Positions 26,101 through 41,100 of a DNA stretch of 64,000 nt are shown here, piece by piece. The notes under the pieces were generated by a model. It saw only the letters and a program-made list of their open reading frames with translations, was not told the origin of the DNA and did no database searches. The position numbers were made by a program, and so were the translations under genes. The DNA comes from Platynereis dumerilii (lineage: Eukaryota; Annelida; Polychaeta; Phyllodocida; Nereididae), in contig JAPTHN010000006.1 in the NCBI GenBank assembly GCA_026936325.1, forward strand, positions 29,157,296 through 29,221,295. The letters run 5' to 3'. Within the stretch, counting starts at the first letter, position 1. Each line of letters opens with the position of its first letter.

Positions 26101-29100
26101 GACAGCACAGGCACTCTCCTGGACTGACTGCACAGTCTGTTAGAAATAACACAAGGTGACTGACTCTGCAGAAAACCCGCTCATCCAAGCTGGCAGTGAT
26201 GTCATAAGGCAGAGCCAATCAGCTTTGGTATTACAAAATTTCTAGTTTTGCAATATCCAAGAGAGGGCTCTGTTAATATATGAGGCACCATGTGGGAGCC
26301 TCATGGAAGATTAAAGTCTGAAAATTTGGGCAAAATAACCAAATGTAAAGTTACAAACTACTTCCATTTGTTGATATATACTATTTCCAAGCATCTATGA
26401 CAACATCCTTCTCAAATTCACAGTTTTTCAGTGAAAGGACATGTGGTGTAATACCCCATAGGTACCTCTCCTGCCAGCTTGGGTGAGCGAACTTGCAGTT
26501 GTTCATTAAGCTACAATTCTGCAAGGAATTCCCTTAATTACAGGTAAATTAGCTATAATTTGATAGAGTTAAGGTGTGGAATTTGGAGTTAACTTATCTG
26601 GCAAGGGATTTGACAAAAATTGCGGCTGTGACACAATGTTAGATGTTTGAAATTAGACCCTGAAAACGAAGCTGTTATTTGCCTCAGTTTTGAAGTCATG
26701 CACCTTGATGATATTTATACTGAGTATCAATTGACTAATACAGGGGAGTGCCTGTGGTGACAGGTAGGCACTGTTTGGGTCCGGAAACAGCGGCATTCGG
26801 TTATAATTATTTAAAACGAGCCGTCCGCTAGGGCCAGGACAAGACCAGGAAGGTTTGGGGAAGCAAATTTGGTTATTTCAGCATATCTTCAGCATCAGAT
26901 GGTCCATTTCCCAGAACTTCTGCATCATGTCTGCAGACAGTCTGCAGATCACTCCATGAAGGGTAAAAACAACAACTAGGACAATGAAGAAGCCTTCTGG
27001 ACACTGTGCCGACAACATGAGGAAATGTTATGTGGTGGCAGATTGAGGGCCATTTTCTTATTTTTTCCCAATAAATATCTTGTTTTAAACATATTTCAGT
27101 CCTTTCCTGCGTGTTGTCTGTGCTGTCCTGACACCTTCTGCAAGCTGTCTGAAGGCTTCCTGATGTTCCTCACCATTCCTATAAGCTTCTTGGTAATTTC
27201 AGCATTGATTCCCTAGTGCTTGTTCATGCATTCAGCACCTTCAGCACACCTTCAGCAACTCTTCCTGAACATTCTTGAAGCTGTCAGCAGCGCGGAAATG
27301 TCCTGAAGGGTTCAGGAAAGCCAGGAAGCCTTCAGAACATCATCAGGACAAAGAGGACAAGTTGCTGAAGGTACCTGGAAATCAATATCAGCGTCCAAAT
27401 TTTGCTCTGGAGCAAAATTTGGATGCTGAAATGTTTGCCTTTGCTGAAGGCGCTGAAGCACCGAGAAGCATTCAGGAAAGATGAGGACAGCACGAGGAAG
27501 GCTTCAGGAAGACCAGGACAACATGCTGAAGGGATGAGGAACTGTTAATTTCACTTTCCTGATGGTTCCTGGTCTTGTCCTGGCCCTAGTGGACGCCTGG
27601 TCTTATGAGAGGCAGTTAAGCATTATAGAGATTGGTTATAAGCCTTTTTGTACGGATATACCTGGCATCCAGTTATAAGAGGTCCGGTTAAGGGTAGCCT
27701 GACTGTATTACCCTGTGATTAATTTCATTTCAAAACAGACAACAAGAAAACATAATAAAAATAAAGTTGCATAATTTGTAAACTGATGATTATGTAACAG
27801 TGCCAATTGAACTACCTGCAGATCATCTTATTGTTTTTCTGTCACTGTTATATAATATCAACAATCTAGCATAGACTTAAATTTGGCAGCTTTCAGTGCT
27901 GTCTTCCTTTTTACTGTTTAGCTGATTATCTATCAATTCTTAATCTTATCTATCTATCTATCTATCTATCTAATTTTTTTGTCCTAAAAGGCTGTATTTC
28001 TCAGGAAATACGCTTAGTCATGTGTCAGTAATCAGTATACTATCATTGTAAACATACATTGAGTATTTGATTTTTAAAAACAAAATAGCACACATTCACT
28101 CTGCCCACGGAATTAATTGGCGGGGCACAGTGAATCACTTAACCTTTTTCACCCAATATCTTGAAGATCTAAAATTTGATTTTGGGCCCCTTACCTGGAA
28201 TGGATGAGTGCGATAACTGTAGTAAGAGTAAAGATGAAAGTGATGCAAAATGCCAATATGGGATTGAAGGAAATGGCAACCAGAGTCTTCCAAGATTCTG
28301 CCTGTTCATCGAATGGATAACACAGTGAATCCCGCCCAACCAACAAACCTGTGTAGACACTGGCCAAACACAGTGATGTCACATAGGCAGCCACAACATT
28401 CTGAAAGATGAAAAATATACAGAGAAGATGAACAAGAAAATCTTTTAATAAAATAAGCTGGCTGTAGAAATTACAGATTTCAAAATTAAAACAAGAGTTT
28501 TTGTCATAAAAATGGTATTAGGAAATTACCTTTGTCATGACAAGAACCCCGTGATCTGTAGGATCAGTAATATAGTACATCTATGTACATGTATGTATCT
28601 ATGTATGTATCTATATATGTATGTTTCTATCCACAGGCCGGAGCCTAAAAGAGTCAATAGAGTCTTATTTGTCTCTGGAGTCTTGCTTGTCACAAGACTA
28701 GAATCTTAGATGTCATTAGTATTACTATAGACATGTAAGACAATTCTTTATTTAAGACAATTCTCATTCAGGTTCTGGCCTGTGTTCTATCTATCTCTCT
28801 ATGTAACTGTTAGTAACCTGTTGGTCACTGACTGTTGGTCACAAACTGGTGGTCACTAACTGTTGGTCATTAACTGTTTGTCACTAACTGTTGGTCAGTT
28901 AGCCACTAACTGTTGGTCAGTAAGTCACTAACTGTTTTTCAGTAAGTCATTACTGTTGGTCAGTAAGTCACTAACTGTCAGTCTGTAAGTCACTATGTCA
29001 GTTGGTCACTAACTGTTGGCACTAACTGCATGTTTGTCACTAACTGCTTGTCAGTTTGTCACTAACCGTCGGTGACTAACTGTAAGTCACTAACTGTAAG

Positions 29101-32100
29101 TCACTAACTGTTGGTCACTAACTGTTGGTCACTAACTGGTGGTCACTAACTGGTGATCACTTACTGATGATCACTAACTGTAGGTCAGTTAGTCACTAAC
29201 TGTTGGTCAGTATGTCACTAACTGTTGGTCACTAAGTGTTGGTCACTTACTGTTAGTCCCTAACTGTCAGTCACTAACTGCTGACCATTAACTGTAGGTC
29301 ACTTGGTCTCTAACTGTTGGTCACTGGCTGTTGGAAACTTACCATTGGACAGTTGGTCACTAACTGTTGGTCATTAACTATTGGCAACTAAATTGGTCAC
29401 TTAACTGTTGGTCACTAATGGTTGGTCACTAACTGTTGGTCACTAACTGTTGGTAAATTACCATGGGACAGTTGGTCACTAACTGTTGGTAAATTACCAT
29501 GCGACATTATGATGCTCATCTTTCATGTCCTATCACTTAAATGCCTCAAAAATATAGCAACAGTAATTAGTTGAATTTTGTTTGGAAGGTGTGATAAAAT
29601 ACCTTTTGAGGGGTGGTTTCACTGCCTCAGGCATACTGTCTTGTGTCATGGGAGATGATTATGGTATTTATTTGAGCTAATGTTCGCTGTGAACCATTGC
29701 ACAAAGAAACAATTGGATGGCACCCTCGTAAGGGGTTTCAAATTTAATTCCCCTGGTCATGGTTCCTGGCCAAATCAGGGGTGATAAATAAAATGAGATC
29801 AGTGACAAAGTTCTATGATCGGCTTATTCATACAAAGATGGCACAGTATTCCAATACAGTGTACTAATACAGGAGGTGGACACAAGTTTATACATGATTT
29901 CTAAAAGTGTAAGTTCCAAAAATAAAGGGGAAAATAACAATTTTGAAAAAAAAGGGTGGGAAAACAAGGAATCTTGAATCTTTACTCTGCCTGAAACTGT
30001 TAAATATAGGACCATAAAAGTTTTACACTGAATAGAACTAAGCTTCATCTACAAGACTACACCAATTAATAAGTGGTGTTCAGCATAAAAGAAATTTACA
30101 GAGTGCTTTAAAGTTTGAAGATCGAAAGGTTCAGCAATTCAGTACGAAAATTCATGCATAAATTGTCCAGTTATTAAACAAAGAAAAAAGTCACACTTTC
30201 ACCTCCAGAAATTCAAATAGGATAGTCCAATACCTGCTTTGCGAAAATCTGAATCTGTTTCAGAAAGAACCTTCCTATTAAGTTCTTTCCGCTGAGAGAA
30301 AAGCGATAGTATTCATGAATAGACTGTTTGGGGGCCTTGGCACCTAAATCACGTTGAATACCTAAAGATAAAAGCAAGCAGTATTGCTGTACCTTGTTGG
30401 ATAGGTTACCAAAGACCCTCTGGTGATGTCTGAGAAGTTTTAGCAAAATTGGTATACCTAGAAAGAATTTGCAAATACATTTCTAACCACTATCACGGGC
30501 CGAAATATTTCTCTCACAACTCATGAGAGGACTGTCTCAGGAAAAGTTTAATAAAATTGTGCAAACTGTTCCAAAATAATTCAAGTTCATATCTTATATT
30601 GACAAGATCTATAGTTAACCGTTTCTGTCATTAGACAGGAAAAATGTAACATTTGTCAGTTTCTGTATATAAATGGTTGAACTTTTTGTCAAAATAAGTT
30701 GAACACCTCTTGTATGAAGCAAAAAAAAAGGCCATCAGAATTCCCCAAAATGACATTACATATGATCCAGTTGATGTGCACAGGTCGATATATGGGAGCA
30801 CATTGCTGTGAAAGGGCCAAGAATGAGTCTCATGTATGGAGCCAGACTTTGTGAGCCTTTACAGGCGATTTCATTACCATGCGATTCTTGTCATTCACAC
30901 TTGGCTGTGAGAAATCAATGCTAAACCAGCACTTACTACGTTTCATAAATCAAATGTGTGACATTCTGTTGTTTCTAAACCAATCAGATTAACTGAAAAT
31001 GGCATGTATTTGTTGGGTCTGGAACCTGAGAATCACGTACTAGTGAAATTGCCTGTAATTGTGCAAACGTCTTCTACACAATCGAGTGCACAAAACAAAA
31101 TGGTCAATTGTTACGGGGTGATTATTCAACTAGTATTTCCTTGAAACTCCTGATCTCATATACACATGATAGACAATAATGTTACGAAAATTATAAATTG
31201 AAAATAATGAAAATCGGTTGATGCTGAGGTAGATACAGTCAAAAATGTAGCATATCTCATTTTTCCCATTGGAAACACCTGACAATTGTAACTACCCGTT
31301 GGCAAACTAAATCGAAACAATGAGCAAGTTGATATCTCTATTAGTTGTTGGGTTATATCTGATTTAGTGCCTCCGTAGTGTCCGTCCCCCCTTGTAGTGT
31401 CCATCCCCCCCATGTAGAGATTTTTGCCTTTTGCAGGTGAAAGCTTGAAGTAAGGTCATACCCCAGGGATTACTGTACTAATTGATTTTCAATTATTAAT
31501 TCACCCAGGATGACCCTGACCTAATTCTCAAGTCACATGACTCAAACTCAGAAAAAACTTGCTTAGGCAGTAATTTGTGAATCTGAGAGGTTAGGAATGT
31601 AATATTTGTAGTTGTTATTCAGCAAACTAACCTCTAAGACCGATTTCAATTTTTATGACCTAACCTTTTTTCAAGGTCAAGGAGCATGTTTTAAAAATAT
31701 CAATATTTCTTGTATTTCTCGCCTCATTGAATATTTTTATCCAGCAAGGACAGGGTGTCCCCAAAGCCCGGGGGACGGGACAACATTTTTTTATCCATGT
31801 GATTACAATACCTTCTTCGAACTTCGTTCGCTGAAGGTAAAAACGTACACTACACATGGGGATAGGGTAGCCCAACAACTAGTACAGATATGAACAAGCT
31901 TATTGCTAATTTTTTTTTTCACCTTCAACGAACTTTAGTTAGAAGAAAGGTATTATATTGTAGTCAATTTGGTAAAATGTTGCCCGTCTGCTGGGCGGGC
32001 GGGCAGGCGGCAGGCGGATAGATAGTTTCTGGGCCAACACTCGTCCCCCATTGGGTGTACATAGATGAAATTTGGTACACAAATAGCCTATATGATCTAT

Positions 32101-35100
32101 TTGTGCCTTTTGATGGTCTGATTAATGGATATTAAAGACTTTTTGAAAAATTGAGAATTTTCTTTTTTTTTTCGGGCTAAGATAAAATCTGATACACATA
32201 TACATGTAGCTTACACCTATTTGGTTTTTTGTCCTATCTACAAAAGTGTTTCGAATATTTAAATTTCCTTCACCCACAAGAGTGGGTTGGGGTTAGAAGA
32301 TTATTATGTGAGAAGTTTGTCCTATTCCATTTACGCAGTCAGAAGTAATGGCATTTATTAGAGGTTTTGGGCAGGGCTTTGGAGTCGGAGTCGGAGTCGT
32401 GGAGTCGGAGGTATTTGGGTGGAGTCGGAGTCGAACTTTGATTGTCAGATGGAGTCGGAGTCGGAAATTAAAATGGTGACTCCCGACTCCTCGAAATAAT
32501 TAATATAATTTACAAAAAACACAGTTACAAAAATATGAAATGTATTCCGAATTTTAAATAAAACTTCCTTAACAAGTATTCATGTAAAAAATCCTATGAA
32601 TATTCAGTAGTATTACTTTTTCTCCCCTGTTAAACATGACATATTTATATGCAATAATGCCGATAAGACGAGTCGGGAGTCGGAGTCGGAGTCGTAATTC
32701 AGGAGGCCCAAGGAGTCGGAGTCGGAGTCGGTTTTCAGAAAGCCAAAGGAGTCGGGAGTCGGAGTCGGTTCAATTATTACCCGACTCCAAAGCCCTGGTT
32801 TTGGGTGTGCCAAGTTATTAGGTATATTAGCATGTTGCATTCAAATATAGACAAATAATTTGAAATCAAGGATGACAATGGCCTGGATGTATTCCTAATA
32901 TTAATTTTCATGAAGTAATTCCATATTCAGAAGCTTTCATGGCTTCAGTTTGAAGCAATCCACTTTATTCTGTGCCATTCGAATACCATAGGATTTAGCT
33001 AAAATTCCACAAACAAAGCCTCTCCTGAATTGGAAATAGATAATTTTAGTTTTAAAAAAATCCTCCGAATCTTATCTAATGCCATTGGCTTTGTCCTATG
33101 CCGACTTCAGCCAATTTTGGCCTTTGTACTTGAATTCAAAGTAATTCAAAAACTCAATTGTGTCATTCTGAACTCCCATTGGAGTAACATTACAGATGTG
33201 ATACATCATAATTTTTTTGATTTTGATTTGCTGTTGACTTGTATAAAGAGATACAATCTGGCTGAAACTCCTGCAGCACGAAGTTAATAGCAAAAAGTAA
33301 CCAATTATTTTATTCAGTGATATGACCTATTTTTAGTCCAAGACAGGCTTTGTTTGTCAAAAATTAGCTAAATCCAATGGTATTCCAATGACACAGAATA
33401 AAGTGCATCGCTTCCAACTGAATGCATGAAATCTTCCGAATATGGCATAACTTTATGGAAATTAATATTAGGAATATATCAAGGTCATTTTCAATTGAGA
33501 TTTCAAAGTTTTTGTGTATGTTTTAATGCAACATGCAAATGTACCTAATAACACACCCAAATTCTGTAATATATGCCATAACTTCTGACAACATGAACGG
33601 AATGGGACAACATTTTTCTCAGAATGATCTTCTACCCTAACCCACTCCTGCGGTGGATCGAAATAAAAATATTCCAAATATCTTCGGAGGTATGGCAAAA
33701 AATAATTCATCACTGCCTAATAACTTGGCATTTGGCGTATGGTCTACTTGTACTTTTTAATGGGTTACTTGATGAATATTTTATACTAAAAATTTAGAAT
33801 ATTAAAATTTCTTTTTCCTTTCCAACCAAAACTCAGTCACTGTTGCATGTTAATGTATTGGGTAATACATATCATTATATATGGCCTTTATTGTCTATAT
33901 GTTTCTTTTGATTGTGTAAATCACTGTGACTGATTGATATCCCAAATTTTCATGATATACACATAGATAGATTTACCCTCAGTACCTTGACATAGTCTCC
34001 GAAAGTTCTTCCGAGAACAAGAAATGGACGCATCACAGCAAAGTATCGTTCTACAGTGATGACGCAGGTCATTATTTGAACTGTCATTTCACTAAACATC
34101 TGGGTGAACATTAAGAATATGCAAAGAATCGGATGATATGGAGTCGTCCTCTGAAAGAAAAGGAAAGAAATAAGAACCCCGAGAAATGAAAATTCTTGAA
34201 AGCAACTTAATAATATTTTCTGATCTGGAATATTGAAGCTATTGTTTCAACCACAAGGCTTGATTGGCAACCAATTGTCAGCATAAAATTCGCCCAAAGG
34301 CTTGATTTCCAAAACAAGTGATCGGAACAAAGGATTTCCTGATCTTTTCCCAATGGCCTCCTCTCATTGGCCCAGAGCGCGTAATGTCATTACAAACATT
34401 TATGACATCACAGGTAGGCTACTACTGTTAGATAGTCTTAGTGACGTCACAATGGTGATGTCACACATCAAAATGAGACAGATTTTTTTGACATTTGTCT
34501 AATTCAAAACTTATTTCCACCATGCCAATCTGAGTCGAAATGCTTTCAAAAGTGGTGCCATCAAAAGACAAACATGAGGGCTACCAAAATAAAAAATTTC
34601 ATTAAATTTGGGTAAAAAATGTCTTTTCTGACCATTTCTCCCCTTACCATGTCAAAATCTCAAGATCTTGCATGAGACGACTCATTACGGCTAGCCGGCC
34701 TTTTTGTTGCAGTTGAAAATGAAAACTATATGGGAAGTTCTGTGAACTTATTGTGTAGGCTGCCTATTTTTCTTCACAATGTAGGGGCCTGAAATCCAAG
34801 ATGGCGTCCAAGATGGCCGCCATTTAGCAATAATGCAACATCTTCAGTAATAAAAGAGGTATAATTACGAAAGAAGTGTGTAAATTTGGGTTTTCTGATA
34901 CAGGGAAGCCAATGGAAGCATAACATTTAGGCTACAGGTATTATTGACTTGTCTAAGATTAAGATGGCATCTACAATGCTTACTGTTCATTGTATCTATT
35001 CTATGATTGTGGAAATTGATAAAACTCTACTCAGATATCCAACGGATGGATGACAACTTCCTTGTGATAACTAATCTTCATTTTTGAAAAGTTTCAAACT

Positions 35101-38100
35101 GTGAAAATACTTTCTTTAATTAGACATGGCAAGTCCCAAATCAGTGATTGACATATATGTAGTCACTGAACAATGCAACGTCGGGTGTAATACAATGTAT
35201 GTATACAAAGATTAATGAAGTGACTGTGTATTTCATCCTTCTTTGCCTTCAGTATAGAGACTTGTATTGTTGATGATGTTCATTTTGGGAACCAGCTTTC
35301 TTCATTAGGTATATGATCAAATAATTTGTCATCTGCCAATGCACTTTGAAAAGAAGGTGATTGCAACTGAAAAGCTTGATACACAGATCATCTAATTTTT
35401 CTGCATCAGGTCCCACATGGCGTTTTGTACCAGACCGATACTTTCAACAAGCAGATATATACAGTGTATGTCATGTGCCTAGATGATAAAATAGACTATT
35501 TGCATAATGTGTTCTCTGAAGATATTGGCTGGACTCAATTCAAACAGACTGAGCAATGTTGTTGAACAAAAAAAAACATTTGCTGAGGCACTGATATATC
35601 TGACTGTGAGATATTTTATATGGTGGAAACATCCGTAAAGTTATGAATGACATTGAAAATTATTATATCAGAGACTCAGAGTATAACAGAAGGAAATGGG
35701 TTTGCTCTATACATTCATGCTATATGAATATAGAAAACTCACAGACATCCCAAGTTAATAACAACTGAAGTGGCAGAATCTTTGGTTTTCTGCTTTTTAA
35801 CTCTTATTTCTATTTTGAATCACACAGCGGAATTATGAACTGGTACCAAATTTTCGATTCCGGATGGAATAATGTGCATAGAATCATTTGATAAATGGTA
35901 ACGCAAAGGTACTTCTTCCTTTTATTAGGCATTAAGTTTAGAAGCTGCACTGGGTGAGAAGCTGTTCTTTGGCAATGAAAGGTCACCTACAAACTTTACC
36001 CGGATTCTCCACCAACTATGATATAGGAGGTTAGGGGAGAATCAGCTTACAAACTTGCTTGGTGAGAGGTTAACATAAATGTCTTATTGAATTATTATAT
36101 TTTGAATGTCCAAAAGACATAGTCCTGATCACAATATGTATAATGCAATTATAACATCCCAAGCAAATTACTGCATCAAGGAACTGAATATAACTGAATC
36201 TGATCCCAGAACTGAATCCAACTGAATATTTAAACTGAATGTAACCGAATGCCTTAAATGAATGTCAGAACTGAATGCCGGGTCCTGTCGGAGAGTTGCC
36301 TTTTATATGAATACTGAGTCACCGACTCATCATCCAAGACTCACCAAGATTTCCATGGCAGTTCCTGGTAGTGACAAATGATGATTACTTTGCACTAGCT
36401 CTCCAACAAGCAAACCTGACTTACAATGTTTTTTTATATATTTTCTCTCTCTTACTTTACTTATTTAGAATCATTAATTTTACAGTGAATTCCACAACAT
36501 GACACAGGTCCGTTGAGAACAAAAGCTATCATCACTTATGCTTGAGGAATCATTTTCAGATGTGGCTCTTTAGTTTTTGCATGTTGTATGAAATATCCAC
36601 ACTAAGGTAAATGAACTTCCTCTTCCCAATTTGTGCTGCAGAAGTATTAAGCCTGTCAACATCTTCTGGTTTACTTGCCTTGTTGTACCTTTTGAAAGTC
36701 ACAGAAGCCTTCCATCGTCCAAAGCATTTGCTTGGACATTTTACACAGGTTTAAGTCACTTCTTCGGCATTCAATATTTGAATCCATCAGCTCCTGAAGC
36801 AACATGGCACCTGGCAAACAATGTCCCTCACACAGAAGTTTTTTGATCTGGAGTTTCTACGTTGTATGATAAAATAACCTATAAAATGAATGTGGCTCTT
36901 TAGAATTTACAGTGAACAGTTAGCATTGTAGATGCTATATTAATCTTAGACAGATAAATAATGCCTGTAGCCTAAATTTAATGATTTCATTGGCTTCCCT
37001 GTGTCAGAAAACCCTGATTTACATACATTGCTTGTACACTGTAAATTTTGAATTTTGAGTTAGCTTAATTGATTGAGTGAGATGGTTGCACAATTCCTTT
37101 GAGCCAAGATAGCTTGTGTTTGTAAGTTATGACAACATAAAGATTATCATAACTCAAAACAACAAGCTATCATGACTCAAACAAATTGCGCAACCATCTC
37201 ACTCAATCATTTGAGCTAACTCAAAATTTCAAATTTTACAGTGCAATATACGTGTACCTATTTTACTAGTGAAGATATTCTGGTCATTAAACGGCGGCCA
37301 TTTTGGATGCCATCTCGAATTGTAGACACTTAGAATGTAAAGAAAAATTGGCGCCCTATTTTTTTGAAAACTAATGATGTCTTCTATCAGAATCAAGTGA
37401 GTTTTTGCTTTTACACAAAAAAACAACAACGCAAATTTACATATGACCCTGCACTGACTATTGTTCATGGGGATTTGTTTCCAAAAATGATTTAAATAAT
37501 ATGTTTTCCTCCCATATTTTTTATCATGTCTTTTTCTCAGAATGTTTTTACAATGTTTGTTTCCCCAAAACATTTTTCAAATTAATTTGTTTTGTTTCGA
37601 AAATAACAAGCATGTTTTCCCAATTTTTTTTTCTTCAAAAATTGCTTTCCCTGATTTTTCTTCCCACATTTTTTCCCTCAAATTATTTTTCTAACTTTAA
37701 CGACACACATTATTCCCTGAATCTTTTTTCCGCTGAGTTTTTGCTTTGAGTTTCAGTATGGGGGAGTCACATTAGGGTGACCCCCAAAAAGAAAATTGTC
37801 CTACTTTTTGATGGGGCAACCTCTCATTTTTCGCCATACGTGGTTCGCTATAATTTTGTCAATTTCTATCATACAACATTCTAAGTGCCATGATTGGAAA
37901 AGTCTCAAATAGATCTTCAATTAGCATACCAACATCAATGGTCTACCATAATTACATGACTCTTATCATCTCTCAGCAGACACTCATATCATACGAAAGT
38001 GTTTCAAAGTGACTAAACCTAAAAAAAATCATTTAATCACTTCATTTCACTGCCAGCTGTTTTTATTCTCAATCTACAAATGGCAGAATGACCAAATATA

Positions 38101-41100
38101 ACTTTTTAAGATATTTTTGTTCATGAAAATGTCTGCCTTATCAGCCATGAATTTTTGATGATAAATCTTATCAAAAGAGCTGAAAATGTCGGACCGGATG
38201 GTTAAATTTCATGTTATATCTTCATCAGCCTTGATTCAGCATACCACCAGTATACCAAGAATTGTACCATATGAACAGAAATTTTGTTATTTATAATGTT
38301 TTATCACTTATGTAGTCCTTAAGCCAATTTTGTGTTGATACAATTTTTCTTACACAAGAGCTGAAAATAGATGAACTTGTTATATTATTTGTTATATCTT
38401 CACCTGTATTGATTCCGTACTCAAAGAAAAAACATTATTTTCTGCCAGTTGCTGTTATTCTCAATATAATGGCAGGTTGACCATACATGTATATCCAATT
38501 TGTAAAACAAGTTGTATGGCTCATGAAAATGCTTGTTTTGTGAGCCACCTTGTTGAAAGCCCTAAAAATATCAGATGGGGCTCTTATATTTTACGTTTTA
38601 TCTTCATCAGATTTGATTCAGGAAACCAAATGTGGTACCACATAAATGTATGAACAACAATTTTGTTGCTTTTCATGTATAAGTTGTCCTGAAGTCAATT
38701 CTGAGATGATATAAATATTTTTTCAGCGATAAATCTAGTCAAAAGAGCTGAAGATATCAGATTGACGAGTATATTTTGTGTTATATCTTCATCAGATCTG
38801 AATTTATTCAGTAGGCCTATACCAAGAAAAAATGATTATTTCACTGCCAGCTGTTGTGATTATCAATCTACAAATGGCAGGATGACCATACATATATATA
38901 TATAATTTGTAAGACAAGTCCCATATATTTACAAATGAAAGGCGACCACTGTGTGAAAGAGTTGAAAATAATATCAGATGGTGGTGTTGTATTTCATGTC
39001 ATATTTCTCAGAATTGACTTCAGGAAAACATAAATAATGCCACCTTAAAATAACAAAGTTGTCATTCATATGGTACCACTCTTGGTATGCTGCATCAATT
39101 CTGATGAAGATATAGCATGAAATATAACCATTTCATCATATATATATATATTCAGCTCTGTTCACAAGATTTTCTTTGAAACCAATGGCTGATAAAGCAG
39201 GCATTTTTATGAACAAAGTTGTTTCAAAAGTTATACATGTCCATCCTGCCATTTGTAGATTGAGATTAACAACAATTAGCAGTGAAATAATTTTTTTTAG
39301 GTTTTAAAAATCGCTCTTAAACACTTTCGTTCATATAAGTGTCAGTAGAAGAGCTGGTGGGAGTTACATAATTATTGTAGACCATTGATGTTGGTATGCA
39401 AATTGAATGTCTTTTTGAGACTTTGCCAACCGTGGCACTCAGAATGTTGTATGATAAAAATCGACAAAATTATAGAGAACCGCGTATGGCGAAAAATCGC
39501 CTAATATAAACAAAAATGACTAAACTTCAAGGCTCTTCAGACACCAGTTTATCATGTTGAAATACTTTAATATTTTGCATAGGTCCTTTTTATAGGTTGT
39601 ATCACAAAATGAGGGGGTGCCCCATCAAAAATTAGGGCATTGTTTTTCCTCTGGGACACCCTATGCGGAAGCCCACTTGTTAATGTAAAATTTTGTGTGA
39701 AGGATATGGGCAAGTTGAGGGCAACCCAGACGTAGACAATGATGATCTCAAATAGTTAAATAGTTCACTTGATTTTTGAAAGACAGCAGCTATAGATATT
39801 GCACGAGTGAGCAGCCAATCCTAGTCTGAAGTGTGAGACTCACCTCCTCCATCTTAAAAACAAACCTAACCACTCCTCCTGCTGCAAGCGCATTCACAAA
39901 AAATACTCCGACATACAATATGTCAGCCAGGCAAATTCCCAGGTAGTAAACAACAATATGCTTCTTCTCACGTTTCATGTTCACTGCTAAAATAATGAAA
40001 CAAGCAAATGGAACAAGGATGGATATTCCTGCAATGAAAAGAAAAAGAATGACATCAACGACTTGAGTCTACAACTGACATGGAGCCGATTATATGTGAC
40101 AAAAACTTAATCATACCTTGACCTCTAAGGGACAGTTCAGAATTTGTGATTGGTGTTGAGGGGGGAGGGTGCTGGAAGTTTTCCCTGAAGGGTATTAAGA
40201 GTCATTGTCAGAGAAAACTGCAGATTCGGTGGCGCGGGGGGGTCAGCGGATCTTGATGAAATTCGGTGGACTAAATACTTCTATTGAAAAACTAAATTAC
40301 CCCCAAGGATTTTTTTCCAGATGCATTTCCCTCTGAGCTGGAGCTATTGGAATAAATTGAGCAAATGACGGCCAATCGACAAAATTCAACTTTTTGGCAT
40401 TCTGAAATTTAGACATTTCCGCTCTTCAATTTTTCGCAAAGTATCTAAGTTATGGCAAAAGTGTTTTACCCGTGGCAAGTCTAATACTTGGAGATACTTC
40501 AGTGTAAATTTCATCTCATTTTGGTTTTTCACTGAAGTTGCAGCAGACGCTGAAACGGGGTCCTTTTCTCAAATTTGCCAATTTGCTGCATGCTCGGAAA
40601 TCGGCTAAATATAACTGCATATTGCTAACTTGAGCATCCGTCCCTGGGTAATCTGGTATAACTGTGGTAAAATATAGGCCTTGTCAACCAATTTCCAAAA
40701 ATAAAACCTTGGTGCACTCTGTAAACTTTTTTTTTACACCATCTTGAAAATGGGTAGTTTCCAAATTTTCCAAAAAACATGAAATTTCAACATTTTGTCC
40801 ATTTCTGCGGTCCATTTTTTCTCAAAGTAAAAAATCTATGTTATTCATTTTTTGCACATGGCATGACGTGTGCTTTGGGATACCCTAACAAACAATTCAG
40901 CTTATTTAATGTTTTAGTTAAAGCTGCAGTAGCCACTGAGCAGTGTTACTTTTCTCAAAATTGCCAAATTGCCAAATGTCTGCAAATTGGAAAAATATAA
41001 CTGCATATAGCTCACTTGAGCGTGCTTTCATGGATAATCTAGTATAACTGCGTTGATATATTAGATGTATCAACCGATTTCCGAAAATAAAACAGTGGTG

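Noticed and set aside
28805-29505. Regular short repeats that could suggest a CRISPR array
   Set aside because: Units are contiguous with no unique spacers, and the context is an animal intron.
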